Numbered from the stretch's first letter, positions 23,001 through 31,386 are shown. The stretch is 64,000 nucleotides of DNA from Hydractinia symbiolongicarpus (GCF_029227915.1 NC_079877.1:18804851-18868850), one strand, 5' to 3'. The notes: generated by a model not told the origin, from the letters alone. Numbers and translations are program-made.

Positions 23001-24515
23001 CTGCAAAACCTATTAAACAGCAACCTAACAAATGTAAGAAGAAGATATCTTCTAACTTGGCTTGTTTTTGTAAAACAGCACTCAATGCCTTAGAAAAAAG
23101 AACGTATCAAACAAAAAGGAGAACATGGGTTCATCAAGGTCGATCAAACAAACAGTGGAAATCAAACGATGGGCTAATCTAAAAGTTTGCAATGTAAACA
23201 CCAGAAAAACGTGGCATGTCAACATGTACCGATTTTGTACACACCATACCAGTTAGATGTCCTTATCGGTATTAAAACCTATCCGGTATAATGTAGACAT
23301 GGTCTGAGTAAGTAAGCAACAAAACTCTGCCACAATTAGGAACATTTTGACAGGATGTTTGCTATTCCAAAAGCTCAAAAGAAGTCAAATAATTTTTTCT
23401 TGTTCATTAGCAACCAACATAGTGGAGCATTTGGTATGGATGACGTCTTACTTGGCGCATGTGACGAACAGTTGGAATTTAAATACGCTCCTGCATATTC
23501 TTTGGAAGAAAACAGCACAGATAGTTTAAAAAAAAAATTTAATAAAGCGAATGCTTGCAACTTCGAACCTGTTGTTCTTTTTACGCCAAGTAAATCCAAT
23601 AACAATCGTAGTTATCCTGACGGGACAAAACATACTAAGTTGGCCGAAGATAAAATTGAACACAATACATTGGATGGTCGTAATAACATTGTAAGCGATG
23701 ATAAAATCAACAAACATTGTGCCAACAGAAATGACGATTACGAAACAACGTCAATAATTGAGAAATATTTACGTTCGCAAAAGGAATTCGAACCAAAAAA
23801 CAGTAATAACATCCATATTATTGAAAATCCTAGAGACAGTTATATATCAGAAAACGAATCTGTAGATGTTGTTAAGCAACCTATTCGAATGCGCGGACCT
23901 GCAGATGGGGTTTCCGATAAACACTCTCCACCACAGTTTGAAGATATACCAAAGCAAAACACTTGGAATGGTGATGCTCCACGTGCCCTTCTTCGAGGTT
24001 CGTCACCCACAAAACGTGGAAGACGTGGAAGAAATCGCAAAAGTTTGGATAGTTTAATATTAAAAGCTTTAGAAGATATTGAAGAAAAACAGATATTAGC
24101 AAATGAATCTGTCAGTGATTCGAAAGATTTGCAACAGCATGCTGCTACTGTTATTAAAGAACTTTTAGCAAACCCGCCACGCTCATATGACTCTGTGTCG
24201 TCAACTTGTAGCTCCTCTGTTGGCGAACTACGCAGAGCGTTTGAATTTGGTAAAAAATACGGTTTACAAGATTATAACGTTCCTCCGTATGTTTTAGATT
24301 CTGAAGAAGAGGACGAACTTGATTTCCAGGCTCACGAGATTTTACTTGATAAACTAGACTTAGCTAACTTTAGTGAAATGCCACGAGATCTAAATGACAT
24401 GATGGTGAGAATTCCTTTACCTGTTCGCATGGAAGAGTCACTGCAGAACGATAGTAACTCCGAAACCGAAGATGAAGAAACAACACACATGAGGAGAGAG
24501 CAATCACTTGTTTAG
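7962..24515 (+). CDS. Dscam-like immunoglobulin/FN3 adhesion receptor, 20 exons, 1,965 aa
   Basis: The CDS joins 7962-8037, 10372-10674, 10757-11077, 11294-11575, 12110-12376, 12655-12954, 13101-13370, 15991-16269, 16398-16697, 16863-17174, 17299-17595, 18947-19017, 19149-19380, 20356-20649, 20788-21078, 21166-21438, 21575-21865, 21989-22159, 22566-22671 and 23354-24515. All junctions are GT/AG, phases agree, the total is 5,898 nt and no stop interrupts it. Domain order: signal peptide (1-25), Ig1-9 (26-903), FN3 1-4 (904-1298), Ig10 (1299-1389), FN3-5 (1390-1486), membrane segment (about 1515-1534), cytoplasmic tail. Nine Ig, four FN3, then Ig10 is the Dscam arrangement. Ig1 and Ig2 carry Dscam-like blocks (TKYRCNISSEVGTIVSKEI; a long C'-D region). 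Canonical Dscam has two FN3 domains after Ig10; here there is one. Expected role, from the family: homophilic neuronal or epithelial recognition at the plasma membrane. No tandem alternative exons are seen. Orthology to bilaterian Dscam is inferred from architecture. Confidence 0.88.
9318..9387. repeat. 70-nt imperfect hairpin in intron 1
   Basis: The outer arms TATAATGAGAAAGTA and TACTTTCTCGTTATTATA pair with a 3-nt bulge. Inside lies a second stem, GTGCA-TTAGCAT-TGCAC. It could be a small foldback repeat or a hairpin RNA source; no further evidence distinguishes these. Confidence 0.5.
9893..10170 (-). pseudogene. Decayed GIY-YIG endonuclease end of a Penelope-like element
   Basis: The minus frame contains MCSGCNPTYYGETSHHLKVR, which resembles the CxxC-YxGxT region of the C-terminal endonuclease of Penelope-like retroelements. 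Compare CASCNASYVGETTRHISSR in the intact element at 43,005-45,515. A frameshift near 10,000-10,080 breaks the continuation. It is only a 3' end fragment; no RT is seen. Confidence 0.65.
10372..10674 (+). CDS. Dscam-like exon 2: Ig1
   Basis: 101-codon exon, phase 1 at both ends. The Ig cysteines lie in LKCHADGYPKPQISW and TKYRCNISSEVGTIVSKEI. The stretch after the second cysteine, with SxVGTIVS, is the part most characteristic of Dscam Ig1. Confidence 0.88.
10757..11077 (+). CDS. Dscam-like exon 3: Ig2
   Basis: 107-codon exon, phase 1-1 (acceptor TTTAAG, donor ACG|GTAGGA). Cysteines in IFRCHLPSDSADYIKV and FKFSCISQN. The form YAIFRCxLPS...YIKVxAW parallels Dscam Ig2 (RCxVPSxxxEYVxVxSW) rather than a generic I-set domain. 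Confidence 0.85.
11294..11575 (+). CDS. Dscam-like exon 4: Ig3
   Basis: 94-codon exon, phase 1-1. I-set Ig domain: TLNCHASSYPLPTFVWYKNG, then the DQGKYTCKI motif. The exon ends at AAAG|GTATGA. Confidence 0.9.
12110..12376 (+). CDS. Dscam-like exon 5: Ig4
   Basis: 89-codon exon, phase 1-1, acceptor TTTCAG. VMFSCEGTGTKPMTIEWRKN and KDEGVYQCIISNN give a complete I-set domain. Confidence 0.9.
12655..12954 (+). CDS. Dscam-like exon 6: Ig5
   Basis: 100-codon exon, phase 1-1. VTLTCQCKGQPLPKFTWLKD and SATYTCVAKNRVGRES mark the two sheets. An extra cysteine (CQC) lies beside the canonical first one. Confidence 0.9.
13101..13370 (+). CDS. Dscam-like exon 7: Ig6
   Basis: 90-codon exon, phase 1-1. LTIDCKGKGFPQVTHEWFKN and SDEGTYWCVVKNKHGKH. 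The intron after it (13371-15990) contains a decayed transposon. Confidence 0.9.
13525..13666. repeat. Left part of a dispersed repeat split by a transposon
   Basis: Sequence such as GAATTTCCTAACTATGCCAA and TCCCTAAGTTCCTTAG matches the stretch at 25,385-25,520 (about 80-85% by eye). The repeat stops at 13,676 and resumes at 15,626, so the element between was inserted into it. Confidence 0.8.
13667..13676. repeat. 10-bp target site duplication, left copy
   Basis: CCTAAATACC directly abuts the element start CAAGCTCGAACCCAG. It is repeated exactly at 15626-15635 after the element end CGAGGTTG. The paralogous empty site near 25,520 has one 10-bp block in this position between TTAAGTG and GAGCT. 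Confidence 0.8.
13798..14820 (+). pseudogene. RecQ-like helicase pseudogene
   Basis: Motif I is intact (LPTGFGKSLIYQLLP), preceded by FILKPKQVQC as in the intact copy (NFKPKQVKC). A frameshift near 14,035 and an in-frame TAA near 14,137 break the frame. Motif II has decayed from DEAHC to GKAHC. An intron (14360-14625) splits the tryptophan codon after motif II at the same place as in the intact gene at 37,560. Motif III is ALTATAS. The sequence loses similarity after about 14,800, before motifs IV-VI. Confidence 0.85.
14887..15180 (-). pseudogene. ZAD-type zinc-finger exon, broken
   Basis: The minus frame reads from an ATG at 15180 (MLPSTPKKVY) into a stop, then continues in frame with CRICAEE and a second pair ICSKC. 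This is a C2...C2 arrangement as in ZAD zinc fingers. The intact relative at 42,223-42,574 has HKVYSGCDKVCRLCAE and ICREC. A glutamine-rich tail (NNVQQQQIHLQQ) ends the fragment. Confidence 0.75.
15626..15870. repeat. Right target duplication and right part of the split dispersed repeat
   Basis: Begins with the second CCTAAATACC (15626-15635), then GAGCTTAAAG. It continues into TATTGCTCTAAAAACTT and a stretch ending with GTGACGTCAT that parallels 25,560-25,665. Confidence 0.75.
15991..16269 (+). CDS. Dscam-like exon 8: Ig7
   Basis: 93-codon exon, phase 1-1. AQYLCTAQGSNVGLQISWYK and HRGRYTCVVENKAGKAS. Confidence 0.9.
16398..16697 (+). CDS. Dscam-like exon 9: Ig8
   Basis: 100-codon exon, phase 1-1, acceptor TGTTTCAG. 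VQLFCSATGFPVPQITWFRR and DNGRYVCQASFFNRK. The C-D region is a little longer than in Ig3-7. Confidence 0.9.
16863..17174 (+). CDS. Dscam-like exon 10: Ig9
   Basis: 104-codon exon, phase 1-1. VDLFCSSSGTPVLKLKWFKN and DTGNYECMATNAYGSQN. This is the last of the uninterrupted Ig run. Confidence 0.9.
17299..17595 (+). CDS. Dscam-like exon 11: FN3-1
   Basis: 99-codon exon, phase 1-1. FN3 signature residues are visible: IKWEPGFDGNSRINQSRVEV (B-C strands) and LHPGNTYTVRVKSMNKHG (E-F strands). Confidence 0.88.
17596..18946 (+). other. Dscam-like intron 11
   Basis: 1.35-kb intron; about three quarters of it is the 35-bp minisatellite described separately. Confidence 0.8.
17739..18722. repeat. 35-bp minisatellite, 28 copies
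   Basis: The unit TTTTCTCAATATGATAGAGT CTTYTGGCCAACAAA recurs with an exact 35-bp period from 17739 to about 18719. Variation is confined to a few positions (R in GATAGRGT, Y in CTTYTGG, A/G in CAARTT). There are no spacers, so it is not a CRISPR-type array. It lies wholly inside intron 11. Confidence 0.95.
18947..19017 (+). CDS. Dscam-like exon 12: FN3-2, first part
   Basis: A short exon (71 nt) entered in phase 1 and left in phase 0 after QLSIKWE. It is the only intron in the gene that splits a domain. Confidence 0.8.
19149..19380 (+). CDS. Dscam-like exon 13: FN3-2, second part
   Basis: Begins in phase 0 with APEASKRNGILTNYRIFYAS, completing the FN3 B-C region started in exon 12. It continues through LPYTVYRIQVQALTKAG and leaves in phase 1 at GGAG|GTAAAT. 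Confidence 0.82.
19381..20355 (+). other. Dscam-like intron 13
   Basis: 975-bp intron. It holds a G-rich tract (about 19,455-19,480) and three loosely similar stretches with GACGTCGTTTCTGATCCCAATGG-like wording (19,800, 19,970, 20,045), probably decayed repeats. No exon is seen. Confidence 0.6.
20356..20649 (+). CDS. Dscam-like exon 14: FN3-3
   Basis: 98-codon exon, phase 1-1. PSLPPPSVSVQTISSQHILV, VRWQRVP and LKGYKVIYTD give a clear FN3 pattern. Confidence 0.88.
20788..21078 (+). CDS. Dscam-like exon 15: FN3-4
   Basis: 97-codon exon, phase 1-1. LVISWSPPLHPNGILTAYVL, then LTLGKKYRIWLTAKTIKGEG. Last FN3 before Ig10. Confidence 0.88.
21166..21438 (+). CDS. Dscam-like exon 16: Ig10
   Basis: 91-codon exon, phase 1-1. 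VTLSCTAVGYPKPSISWHKV and DSGKYNCTAMNLYGSD. An Ig domain placed between FN3-4 and FN3-5 is the diagnostic feature of the Dscam arrangement. Confidence 0.9.
21575..21865 (+). CDS. Dscam-like exon 17: FN3-5
   Basis: 97-codon exon, phase 1-1. INVSWTPGNDGKSVIINHRV and a degenerate F-strand (FVAYFRVACENSVGVG). The next intron is only 123 nt and leads straight to the membrane exon, so a sixth FN3 domain is absent. Confidence 0.87.
21989..22159 (+). CDS. Dscam-like exon 18: transmembrane segment
   Basis: The exon begins after GTTTTTAG. A basic juxtamembrane patch (GKKKS) is followed by a hydrophobic helix (LLISVVVIATILIILLFIAS) and a charged stop-transfer run (WDRNERRIR). An earlier AG at 21953 would give a stop within 12 codons, so it was rejected. 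Leaves in phase 1. Confidence 0.85.
22566..22671 (+). CDS. Dscam-like exon 19: juxtamembrane cytoplasmic part
   Basis: 106 nt, entered in phase 1 and left in phase 2 (AGAAG|GTGAGT). It encodes a cysteine-rich stretch (CYRLCFCSCRRKHDF) that could be palmitoylated, then a proline/tryptophan-rich segment (GEPGLPWPWNIR). Confidence 0.78.
23354..24515 (+). CDS. Dscam-like exon 20: cytoplasmic tail
   Basis: 386 residues up to the TAG at 24513. Visible features are a basic cluster (TKRGRRGRNRKS, about residues 1799-1810 of the whole protein) that could act as a nuclear localisation signal, a serine-rich patch (SYDSVSSTCSSSVG), an acidic run (DSEEEDELDF) and the C-terminal QSLV, which fits a class I PDZ-binding motif (S/T-x-hydrophobic). 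A generic SPPQF proline site is present. No kinase or death domain is seen. Confidence 0.85.
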
Positions 24516-24779
24516 TTGACATGCTTGGAAGGACATATTTTTTAAGAAATTTCTTTCCCCATTTTTGATACCCTTTTTGTTGTCATTGCACATATATTTT
24601 TAAATTATAACTACATGATTTAATACAAAGACTGCATACGAAGACAGCGCTAATTGATTCCTTTCCTTTAATTACGGCTTGTTTTTATTCAACTGCATTT
24701 TTCACTGAAAGGAGCTATAGAGACACAAAGATTTGTTCTAAACGGCCACGGATACGATTGCGCTACTTGTCAGGGATGA

Positions 24780-24888
24780 TACATTGTCAGGTATGGATCA
24801 AGCATTGTCAGGTATGGATCATACATTGCCAGCTATGGATCATACATTGTAAGGTGTGAATGAAGAATTGTAAGGTATGGATCATACG
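24780..24888. repeat. 21-bp tandem repeat in the presumed 3' UTR, 5 copies
   Basis: CATTGTCAGGTATGGATCATA-like units begin at 24782, 24803, 24824, 24845 and 24866, an exact 21-bp period. They lie 265 bp after the Dscam-like stop codon and before the first polyadenylation signal, so they are probably transcribed but not translated. Confidence 0.85.
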
Positions 24889-24898
24889 TGTTATTGTA

Positions 24899-24904
24899 AA
24901 TAAA
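24899..24904 (+). terminator. Candidate polyadenylation signal of the Dscam-like gene
   Basis: AATAAA, within AAATAAAATAAAG, 384 bp after the stop codon. It is the first canonical hexamer with a plausible position. No cDNA evidence is available here. Confidence 0.45.
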
Positions 24905-25384
24905 ATAAAGTGAAAGGAACGCAAGAAAAACATTTTTATGTTATCTGTTTTTAGAGAGTTCTTCTTACATGGTTAAGGGATTATTTGCTTGCTCTATATA
25001 AAAATTTTAAATAACAAAACAACAACAATTTTTTTCAGTAAGTGATAACAGTATACACAATTTTTTTTATATATAAAGCATTACAAAGAGAATTACTAAG
25101 TTTTCCCTAAAACTTTGAAAAATAAGCATCTTAGTACCCAGAGCTATTTGAGATAAACTCTTAAAAACGTTTTTTTTATCATACAACAACAAACACAAAA
25201 ACACGTACAGTACACACACGAAGCATCATGCTTTATCCACAGTGGAGCGTCTTCGAATTTTCCTTCCTGAGTTAGTTTTTTTATTTGACGTACCGCTGCT
25301 ATTTTCTTAACTTTGTCAAACAAAATGAATCTGGTTTTTAAAATCCTCACATGAAACTTGATAAAATGTGAGCCTAATAAAAAA

Positions 25385-25665
25385 AACCTTTCCTGAATTT
25401 CCTAATTATGTCAAACTTAATTAAAGAGGTCGATACTAAAAATGATTCTCATCCCTAAGTTCCTTAGAAAAAGGTAGAACAAATCACCTTATTTCGTAAA
25501 TATTTGTGTTCCTTAAGTGTTTTAATTGCGAGCTAAACCCTTCTAAGGATGGCCTACATTAATATTGCTCTAAAAACTTTAGTTTTTGTCATGATAATTT
25601 GATATTCTATCTGAAAATCGTTATTTGAAGAGCAAAAAACCATTAAAAATTTTGGATGACGTCAT
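25385..25665. repeat. Uninterrupted copy of the dispersed repeat (empty site)
   Basis: The left half matches 13,530-13,666 and the right half matches 15,636-15,860. They meet at about 25,517-25,535 (TTAAGTG-TTTTAATTGC-GAGCT) without an insertion. This is the reference for the transposon insertion in Dscam intron 7. Confidence 0.8.
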
Positions 25666-25669
25666 CTTT

Positions 25670-27789
25670 TATAATAATACGGAGAGTGTGTCTGTAGGAA
25701 CAAGTGTTTGGTGATGATAAAAAAATTACTAAATGTTCTGACTCAAACTGTTTTTGTTTTTTATATTTTGTAATCTAATGGGCTAGGACTGTATGCATTG
25801 AAATGACTGATTTTTCTATAATTTGATGTGTTTCATAACCCTTTTGTGGAAGATTTATGGGTAATGGCAATATACAACATGCTAAATGAACTGATTTTGT
25901 TGATTTGGATGTGCTCCTCCAAAACCGGTTTGTGTTACATTTCGTGTAAACGGACCGTACACAATGTTTCCAAAATAATGATCTTTGTTAATTTTAAATT
26001 TACTCCTTGCTCTTTGCTTTTTTGATATTTAGGTTTAAAATGGTTGGTAAAGGGTAGTTCGGATCATACAAAATAAAAATGTGTTGTTAACCGGTTAATT
26101 TTTACATTTCTTGTATATTTTTGGGGGACAGGATGGTATGCAATCGAATAAATGATTTTTCCAATTTTCAAAACTATGCCTTTTTGTACAAGCTTTTGTA
26201 AAAGCTTTTAGGGAAAGTACAATGTTTAAAATGCATAAAGAACTTATTTTAATTGATCTGTGCTTGCTGTTGCAAGCCTTTTTTTGACCCGTAAAAAAAT
26301 GTTAATATTTGAGATGTGTTTTTTCTGACTTTATTATTATTGTCGGTGTTGTAATTATTGGTGTTGTTGTAGTCAATGTTGTGACTGTCAATGTTGTACC
26401 TTTCCATCAACTAGATTTTACACCTTGCAAGCTGTTGTTTTTTATATTTTGTGTAAGGTTTTCTTGGGAAGATTTCATGCGATTTGACATTAGACATTTT
26501 GTGTAAGATTTTAGGATATTTTATGGAAACGGTCTTTTTTTTTCTTTTGGTAAAGGGCAGTATTTAACATACTGAAATATTTGCTGATCTCATCAAAATT
26601 TAAATAACAGATCTTTCCTATTGTTCTTCTGCATAAGTGGATTTTTACACGGGCCTTATCGGCTAGTCTAAATAATACGAAGACTGTGTCTGTGTATCTG
26701 TCTGTAACTGGCAAAGTAGATGTGTTTATTTTCCTTTGTTGTAGACGAAAAAATTATGTCTTAAATGTTAATGGAAAATTTAACGTCGCAACGTTAACAC
26801 TAATTTATTGTTAAGAAGCTATTACAATCCACTTAAAATTTTGAGGCCAAATAACTTGGAAACGAGATGGTGATGTCAGCCATTTTTTACCGCGTGGGTA
26901 ACTAGGGACAACCTAGGACTAAACGGGGTAAGTTTTCTAATCCTTGGTCCCCAAATCCGTTTCGAAATGGACGGGTTGATGATTTCATGATCCAAGATAT
27001 AGCGGGGCCACTATGTACCAATTTCAAGCTTCGTGTGCACAGACTTGTTAGTAGCAATTTTATAATTGAAATGAGTTAATTGATAGGTCAGGAGTACAAA
27101 AAACTAGGGGGCATTTTTTTCCATTATGGGCGTGGTCCCTGGATGACGTTAGCACTTTCACAGTCAGCAAAAAAGAGTCAAAATTTTCCAAATTTTTTGA
27201 TTGCATTCGATAAAGCATAAAAAATACTTCAAAAAGGTATAAGAACTATATCGTGAAAATAAACCATTACAGAGATACGGGTTTTAAAAATTTGAAAATG
27301 AGGGGGTAAAGCTTATATAAAACTTGTTTCATTTTTGTGTAAATGTAGTCAAAACCCTCTTTAGTTTTTATTATTTTTTTGCATCACTACCGGCCTGATT
27401 TAACAGACGCCATTACATTCAACAACTGATATAAAATTGTAATTGTCATTTCTGAACCAATACCTTGTAATAACCCCCTGGAAATAATAAAATGAGAGTT
27501 CTGAGTCCGTTTCTGCGAAAAAAAGGTTTAAACGTTGAAAAAATATTATATACTATAGAAAAAAAATATCATTAAGCAAAATCTTCATCTGATGATTTGT
27601 CCAAGTCAAACTCTTCATTCTGGAATAAACAGTCGTCACGTATTTGTACAATCGACACATTTGCACAAGTCTGTGCACCCAAATTCATTTTTTTTTACAC
27701 TTACATCGATTTTTAGCGCATTTTGTTTTGCAATTATTGTTATTTCAAATATTTATATAGGATATAGCCACTTCAGTGTTTGAAACACT
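25670..27789. other. Intergenic sequence, no gene seen
   Basis: AT-rich, with short frames of low-complexity composition (for example valine-rich 26309-26506). A non-coding stretch at about 26,640-27,130 (TGTCTGTGTATCTGTCTG, then GTCCCTGGATGACG) has a texture unlike its surroundings and may be an unidentified repeat. Confidence 0.4.
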
Positions 27790-27990
27790 GTTATTAATGT
27801 GGGTCCTGTGTTCGGAATGTATACATTAGGTATACACCGGCATTACCTACCCAATTTCCCTCACATGGCATGGGTTGACCTGTAGCTGTAGTAAAGACAC
27901 TTGCTAAACATGCCCGCGCTGTGGACCGAGCCGGGGACCTTGTGATTACAAAGTGAAATCCATAATCACAAATCACAAGGACACGCGCCA
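27790..27990 (-). mobile_element. tRNA-derived SINE, copy 1
   Basis: The minus strand starts at about 27,990 with a tRNA-like head (box-B-like GGTCCCCGGCTCGGTCC). The body, CAACCCATGCCATGTGAGGG, is shared with the element at 52,480-52,660 (TTAACCCACCATGTGAGGG). No coding capacity. Confidence 0.6.
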
Positions 27991-28090
27991 CAGGAAGAAC
28001 AACAGCATAGTTCCAAAAGTGCCATGGGAGCAGGTAAGTTGTCAGTCATAATGGGTGTCAACGCTAAATCAACATCTTCCCATCCGTAAT

Positions 28091-28357
28091 TCACTGGTAA
28101 ATATGTTTGAATGAGTTGTAACCCATCATCATCATTTCTCTATAAGTTCTAGTATTCTCAGCTATTAGCTCCTGGACGAGGTTACCATAGAGTCCTTCCT
28201 CTTCCCTTCCTTGAATCCATTTTCTGGTAGGGCCTTGCTTTCTTTTTTCAGCGTCATCTATTACCAATGCCAGCAATAAACATGCTACAGCTTCCTTCTC
28301 CGCCATTTTGAAAAAAGAGAATGAATGGCCACGTTTCAATAGGATATGGTTGCTCAA
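28091..28357 (-). pseudogene. Harbinger-type transposase N-terminal fragment
   Basis: From the methionine at about 28,306 the minus frame reads MAEKEAVACLLLALVIDDAE, then RKWIQGREEEGLYGNLVQEL and a TYREMMMM run. This N-terminal pattern is known to me from PIF/Harbinger transposases. The frame stops soon after, and the catalytic DDE domain is not found downstream. Confidence 0.6.
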
Positions 28358-28439
28358 AATGTTGACGAGAATGTTGAGGAGGGTATAGCAAATCGTATCA
28401 ACATGTTGCTCAAAATGTTGACCGAGAATGTTGATTAAT

Positions 28440-28725
28440 TTGGCCCGGGCTTAAGAAAAGGATTTTATTGTCATTATTAGAAACTGAGAGATCCTCTCTA
28501 ACTTTGAATGAGAGGGAATCATGCACAAACCCACATATTCCATCACCTGTTTTGCCTGTTTTGCGCTCAAAATGGATGCTTTTATAACCAGTGAGCTGGG
28601 AGTTATGATCACAATTAAAGAATTCGTTAGATAACCATGTTTCTGTTAAGACAATGACCTTAAATGTTTGATTTGTCTGTATAAGAAAATGTCTAAAAGA
28701 CTCAAATTTTTTTTGCTTCTGATAT
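28440..28725 (-). pseudogene. Non-LTR retrotransposon endonuclease fragment
   Basis: The minus-strand translation gives FKVIVLTETWLSNEFFNCDH, followed by a GDGICGFVHDSL block. These are the TETW region and following strand of the APE-type endonuclease of LINEs. Only about 90 residues survive. Confidence 0.65.
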
Positions 28726-28772
28726 TTAAATGGAGTGCGGAAAAGCTGCCTGTCGTGATACTAAAGTCTGAG

Positions 28773-28823
28773 CAAATTTGTTCCATATTATAATACGGTG
28801 TATTATAATATGGAACAAATTTG
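28773..28823. repeat. Perfect 24-bp inverted repeat with 3-nt loop
   Basis: CAAATTTGTTCCATATTATA (continuing to ...ATAC), loop GGT, then the exact complement ending GGAACAAATTTG. The arms are 24/24 paired. It lies in otherwise featureless sequence. Confidence 0.9.
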
Positions 28824-30864
28824 GTTGGTTTTCAAAAAGGTTTTTGTCCGTATCTAGATTGTCTGAATGCGTAAGAGTGACATCATTAAAAATGTTGGAA
28901 ATAATTTTTCATATGTGGTTACAGATTCCATTGTAAAGAGAATGTTAATTTATGTATCATCTTGAAATGTTTTTAAGAATTCCATTGTGCAGCAAACACT
29001 TGCGTCAAAAAGTATTATTTTTAGAAGAAGAAAATATTTTAAAAAGGTACTGAATGTGCACAACAAAAATGTGTGTAAAAGTACAAAATATAAAAAAAAA
29101 TAAAAAATCCTGAAAAGGAAGTGTAAAAAATAATTACCTATCATTTTCAACGTTTTCCTTTCCTTTTATTAATGTCTTATAATGTAGCTTCGACTTTATT
29201 CCTTTATCCCGCAGATACTTCATTTCTTTGGTTGCGATGGTTACCCGTTGCTAGGAGACGTATAGGCAAAATATGACATTTTGCTGCTTGACGCCTAACC
29301 AAATAACTGAATAACATGCGTTATTTCAATCGCCTTTTTGGCCGCTCAAGGGTCACGTGTATGGATTGAGTAAAGCGCATTCTCGCAAGGCTGACTCGTC
29401 TTCCAGAGAACTGATGCGGTATTTTTTGGACGACAGAAAGGTAAAACAGGGCGAAACAGGCAATATCTCGACAAAATAACTGAAAGACAAAAATTCGATT
29501 TCAAAATCGGTTTCATTTAAACACTAGGTGGTACTAATGCCTGCGTCCACAGAAGAAATTGTAAAGCGTGAGTGCTTCGATCTTGAGAATTCTTGTTTCG
29601 CCTGGATTCCGAACTTAAACGGCAAAAGAACTTGTTTAAAGATTATTTTATGGACATTCTTGACTTGTGGATCGACAAAGGGATCGACTATTTCGATCTG
29701 AAAAGCCTTTGATGTCGCCGAAATTTTTTTTTTAAGGTACTGAAAAAAGTATGTCTAATCTGCCAGAACTAACACAGCGGTTTTACTTTGTTTATGTCAC
29801 GTGATGACAAATGACGCCACTTGATTTGCTGAATGAACTTTAACGGGTGATTTCTCAACATGGCTATCCTCGATACAAAAACAACAACAAATGCAACTAA
29901 GGTCCCTTTGTCTTCTTGTGTTAAGTATCTTTGAAAAAAAAGAAAAGTCCAAGTAAAAGAAGTAGAAGTAGAAAAGTAAAGTTAGAAGCCACGAGTGGTT
30001 ACTTCGGAAGTAAATAGTGGACCTAGAAGTAGAAGAGTAAAATTAGAAGTAAAAATTTGGATTCACAAATTATAAGAACTTTGATATTTTGAGACGTGCG
30101 GTTTTTATGTCGGTAGAGCTACGTGTTACTTTTTTATGTAGCACATATTAAGTTTTCGCATGGAAAAGTAACTTGAAGGCTTTAAATTCTTAAAGTTTTA
30201 TATTTTACCGCGTTTTTTATAAAAAAAGCTAGCATATTTGTTTACATTTTTTGCATAGTTAATGTATCCCCTGGTGCGTAACTAATGTATTTGTCCTAAA
30301 ATTCAAAATGCTACAAAAAGCTGTTAGCTGGCTGCCAAACAAATGTGCTGGCGAAACAGAAAATTTTGGTTTGTCGAACTTACTGCAAATGTCATAATTT
30401 TTACATTGCTATTGTTTCTCTATGTGTTTTACTAAGCATTACCAAGATAATTTTTCTTGTATACTTTAGTTGTAAGACAATACAATATGTTAGTACCTTT
30501 TCTGTTGCTGGAACATAAAATTCTGCACGCTGATGTTTTGCCATTGTTGGTCGCATAAATTAACGTATGACGCGTTCGCATAATCTGGCCATATATTGGC
30601 CAAAAAATCACTCAATGATACCAGGGTATTTTTCGTCGTCTTTTCTCATATCAAAAAGAGCAAATAACACTAGAGACGAGGGTGGACTTTAATCTCCAGA
30701 AGTTGTGTTATTTAAACAACGCAACAGTAACTGTTAAAACTGAGGCAAAGGAGCTGACGGTTTAACTTTATTCTCTTAAACCTTGATACCGATATTTTAT
30801 AAACGATTAATATATATACATAAAAATATATTAGGCAATTACGCTGTTTCTCTTTCTTATATTA
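28824..30864. other. Intergenic sequence, no clear gene
   Basis: A 54-codon frame at 29537-29702 (start MPASTEEIVKRECFDLENSC) looks somewhat protein-like but is not recognised. A purine-rich AAGTAGAAG stretch lies at about 29,950-30,050. Nothing else is supported. Confidence 0.4.
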
Positions 30865-31386
30865 TCAGTATAACGATGACGCTGCCACTGTGACTGTGGA
30901 AGGTGGAAGGGCATTTCGTGCCATCTCCTTACTCTTAACTAACGCTGTAATGTTATTTATTGAAGTGTCTAGTATTTCTGCCATACCGAGTATTTCTCTA
31001 CGAATATCAGTGTCCTCGATACCAGCGATAAGCACATCGCGAATGATGGAGTCGGTGAAGTCGACTTCGTTATTGCATAGGCATCTTTTCCTGTACTTGC
31101 AGGTTTCGGCCTTCTCGCGAACACATGCTGCAAATGTTCGGAATTGCTCATCGCGCTCTTGCTTCATGATCATGTGTTCCGCACGTGTGACTCCCTCCGC
31201 GACAGCAAGGCTTTTCATGGCAGCAAGGGCGTTTGGTGTAGGTTTGGACACAATTTCTGGATCAGTATGTAATAAACTGTCCCCCAGTGCCTCGATAGCA
31301 CATTGGAAGAGTTGTGTGGAACAATTGTTAGCATTAAGACCGGATCTAATAACGAAGGCATCCCAACGGCGAATGAATAAGTCCAC
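30865..31386 (-). pseudogene. Gag-like ORF of an LTR retrotransposon (Ty3/Gypsy-like)
   Basis: 173-codon minus frame with the helical, charged composition of gag. It has the blocks FIRRWDAFVIRSGL, DEQFRTFAACVREKAETC and DFTDSIIRDVLIAGIEDTDI, plus LVKSKEMARNAL, a pattern common in cnidarian Gypsy-like gag proteins. The second part carries cysteines but no standard CCHC knuckle. No protease, RT or LTR pair is found next to it, so it is a remnant or a 5' fragment. Confidence 0.6.

Noticed and set aside
26309-26506. 65-codon valine-rich ORF
   Set aside because: Derived from a GTTGTTGTA-type simple sequence; no support as a gene.
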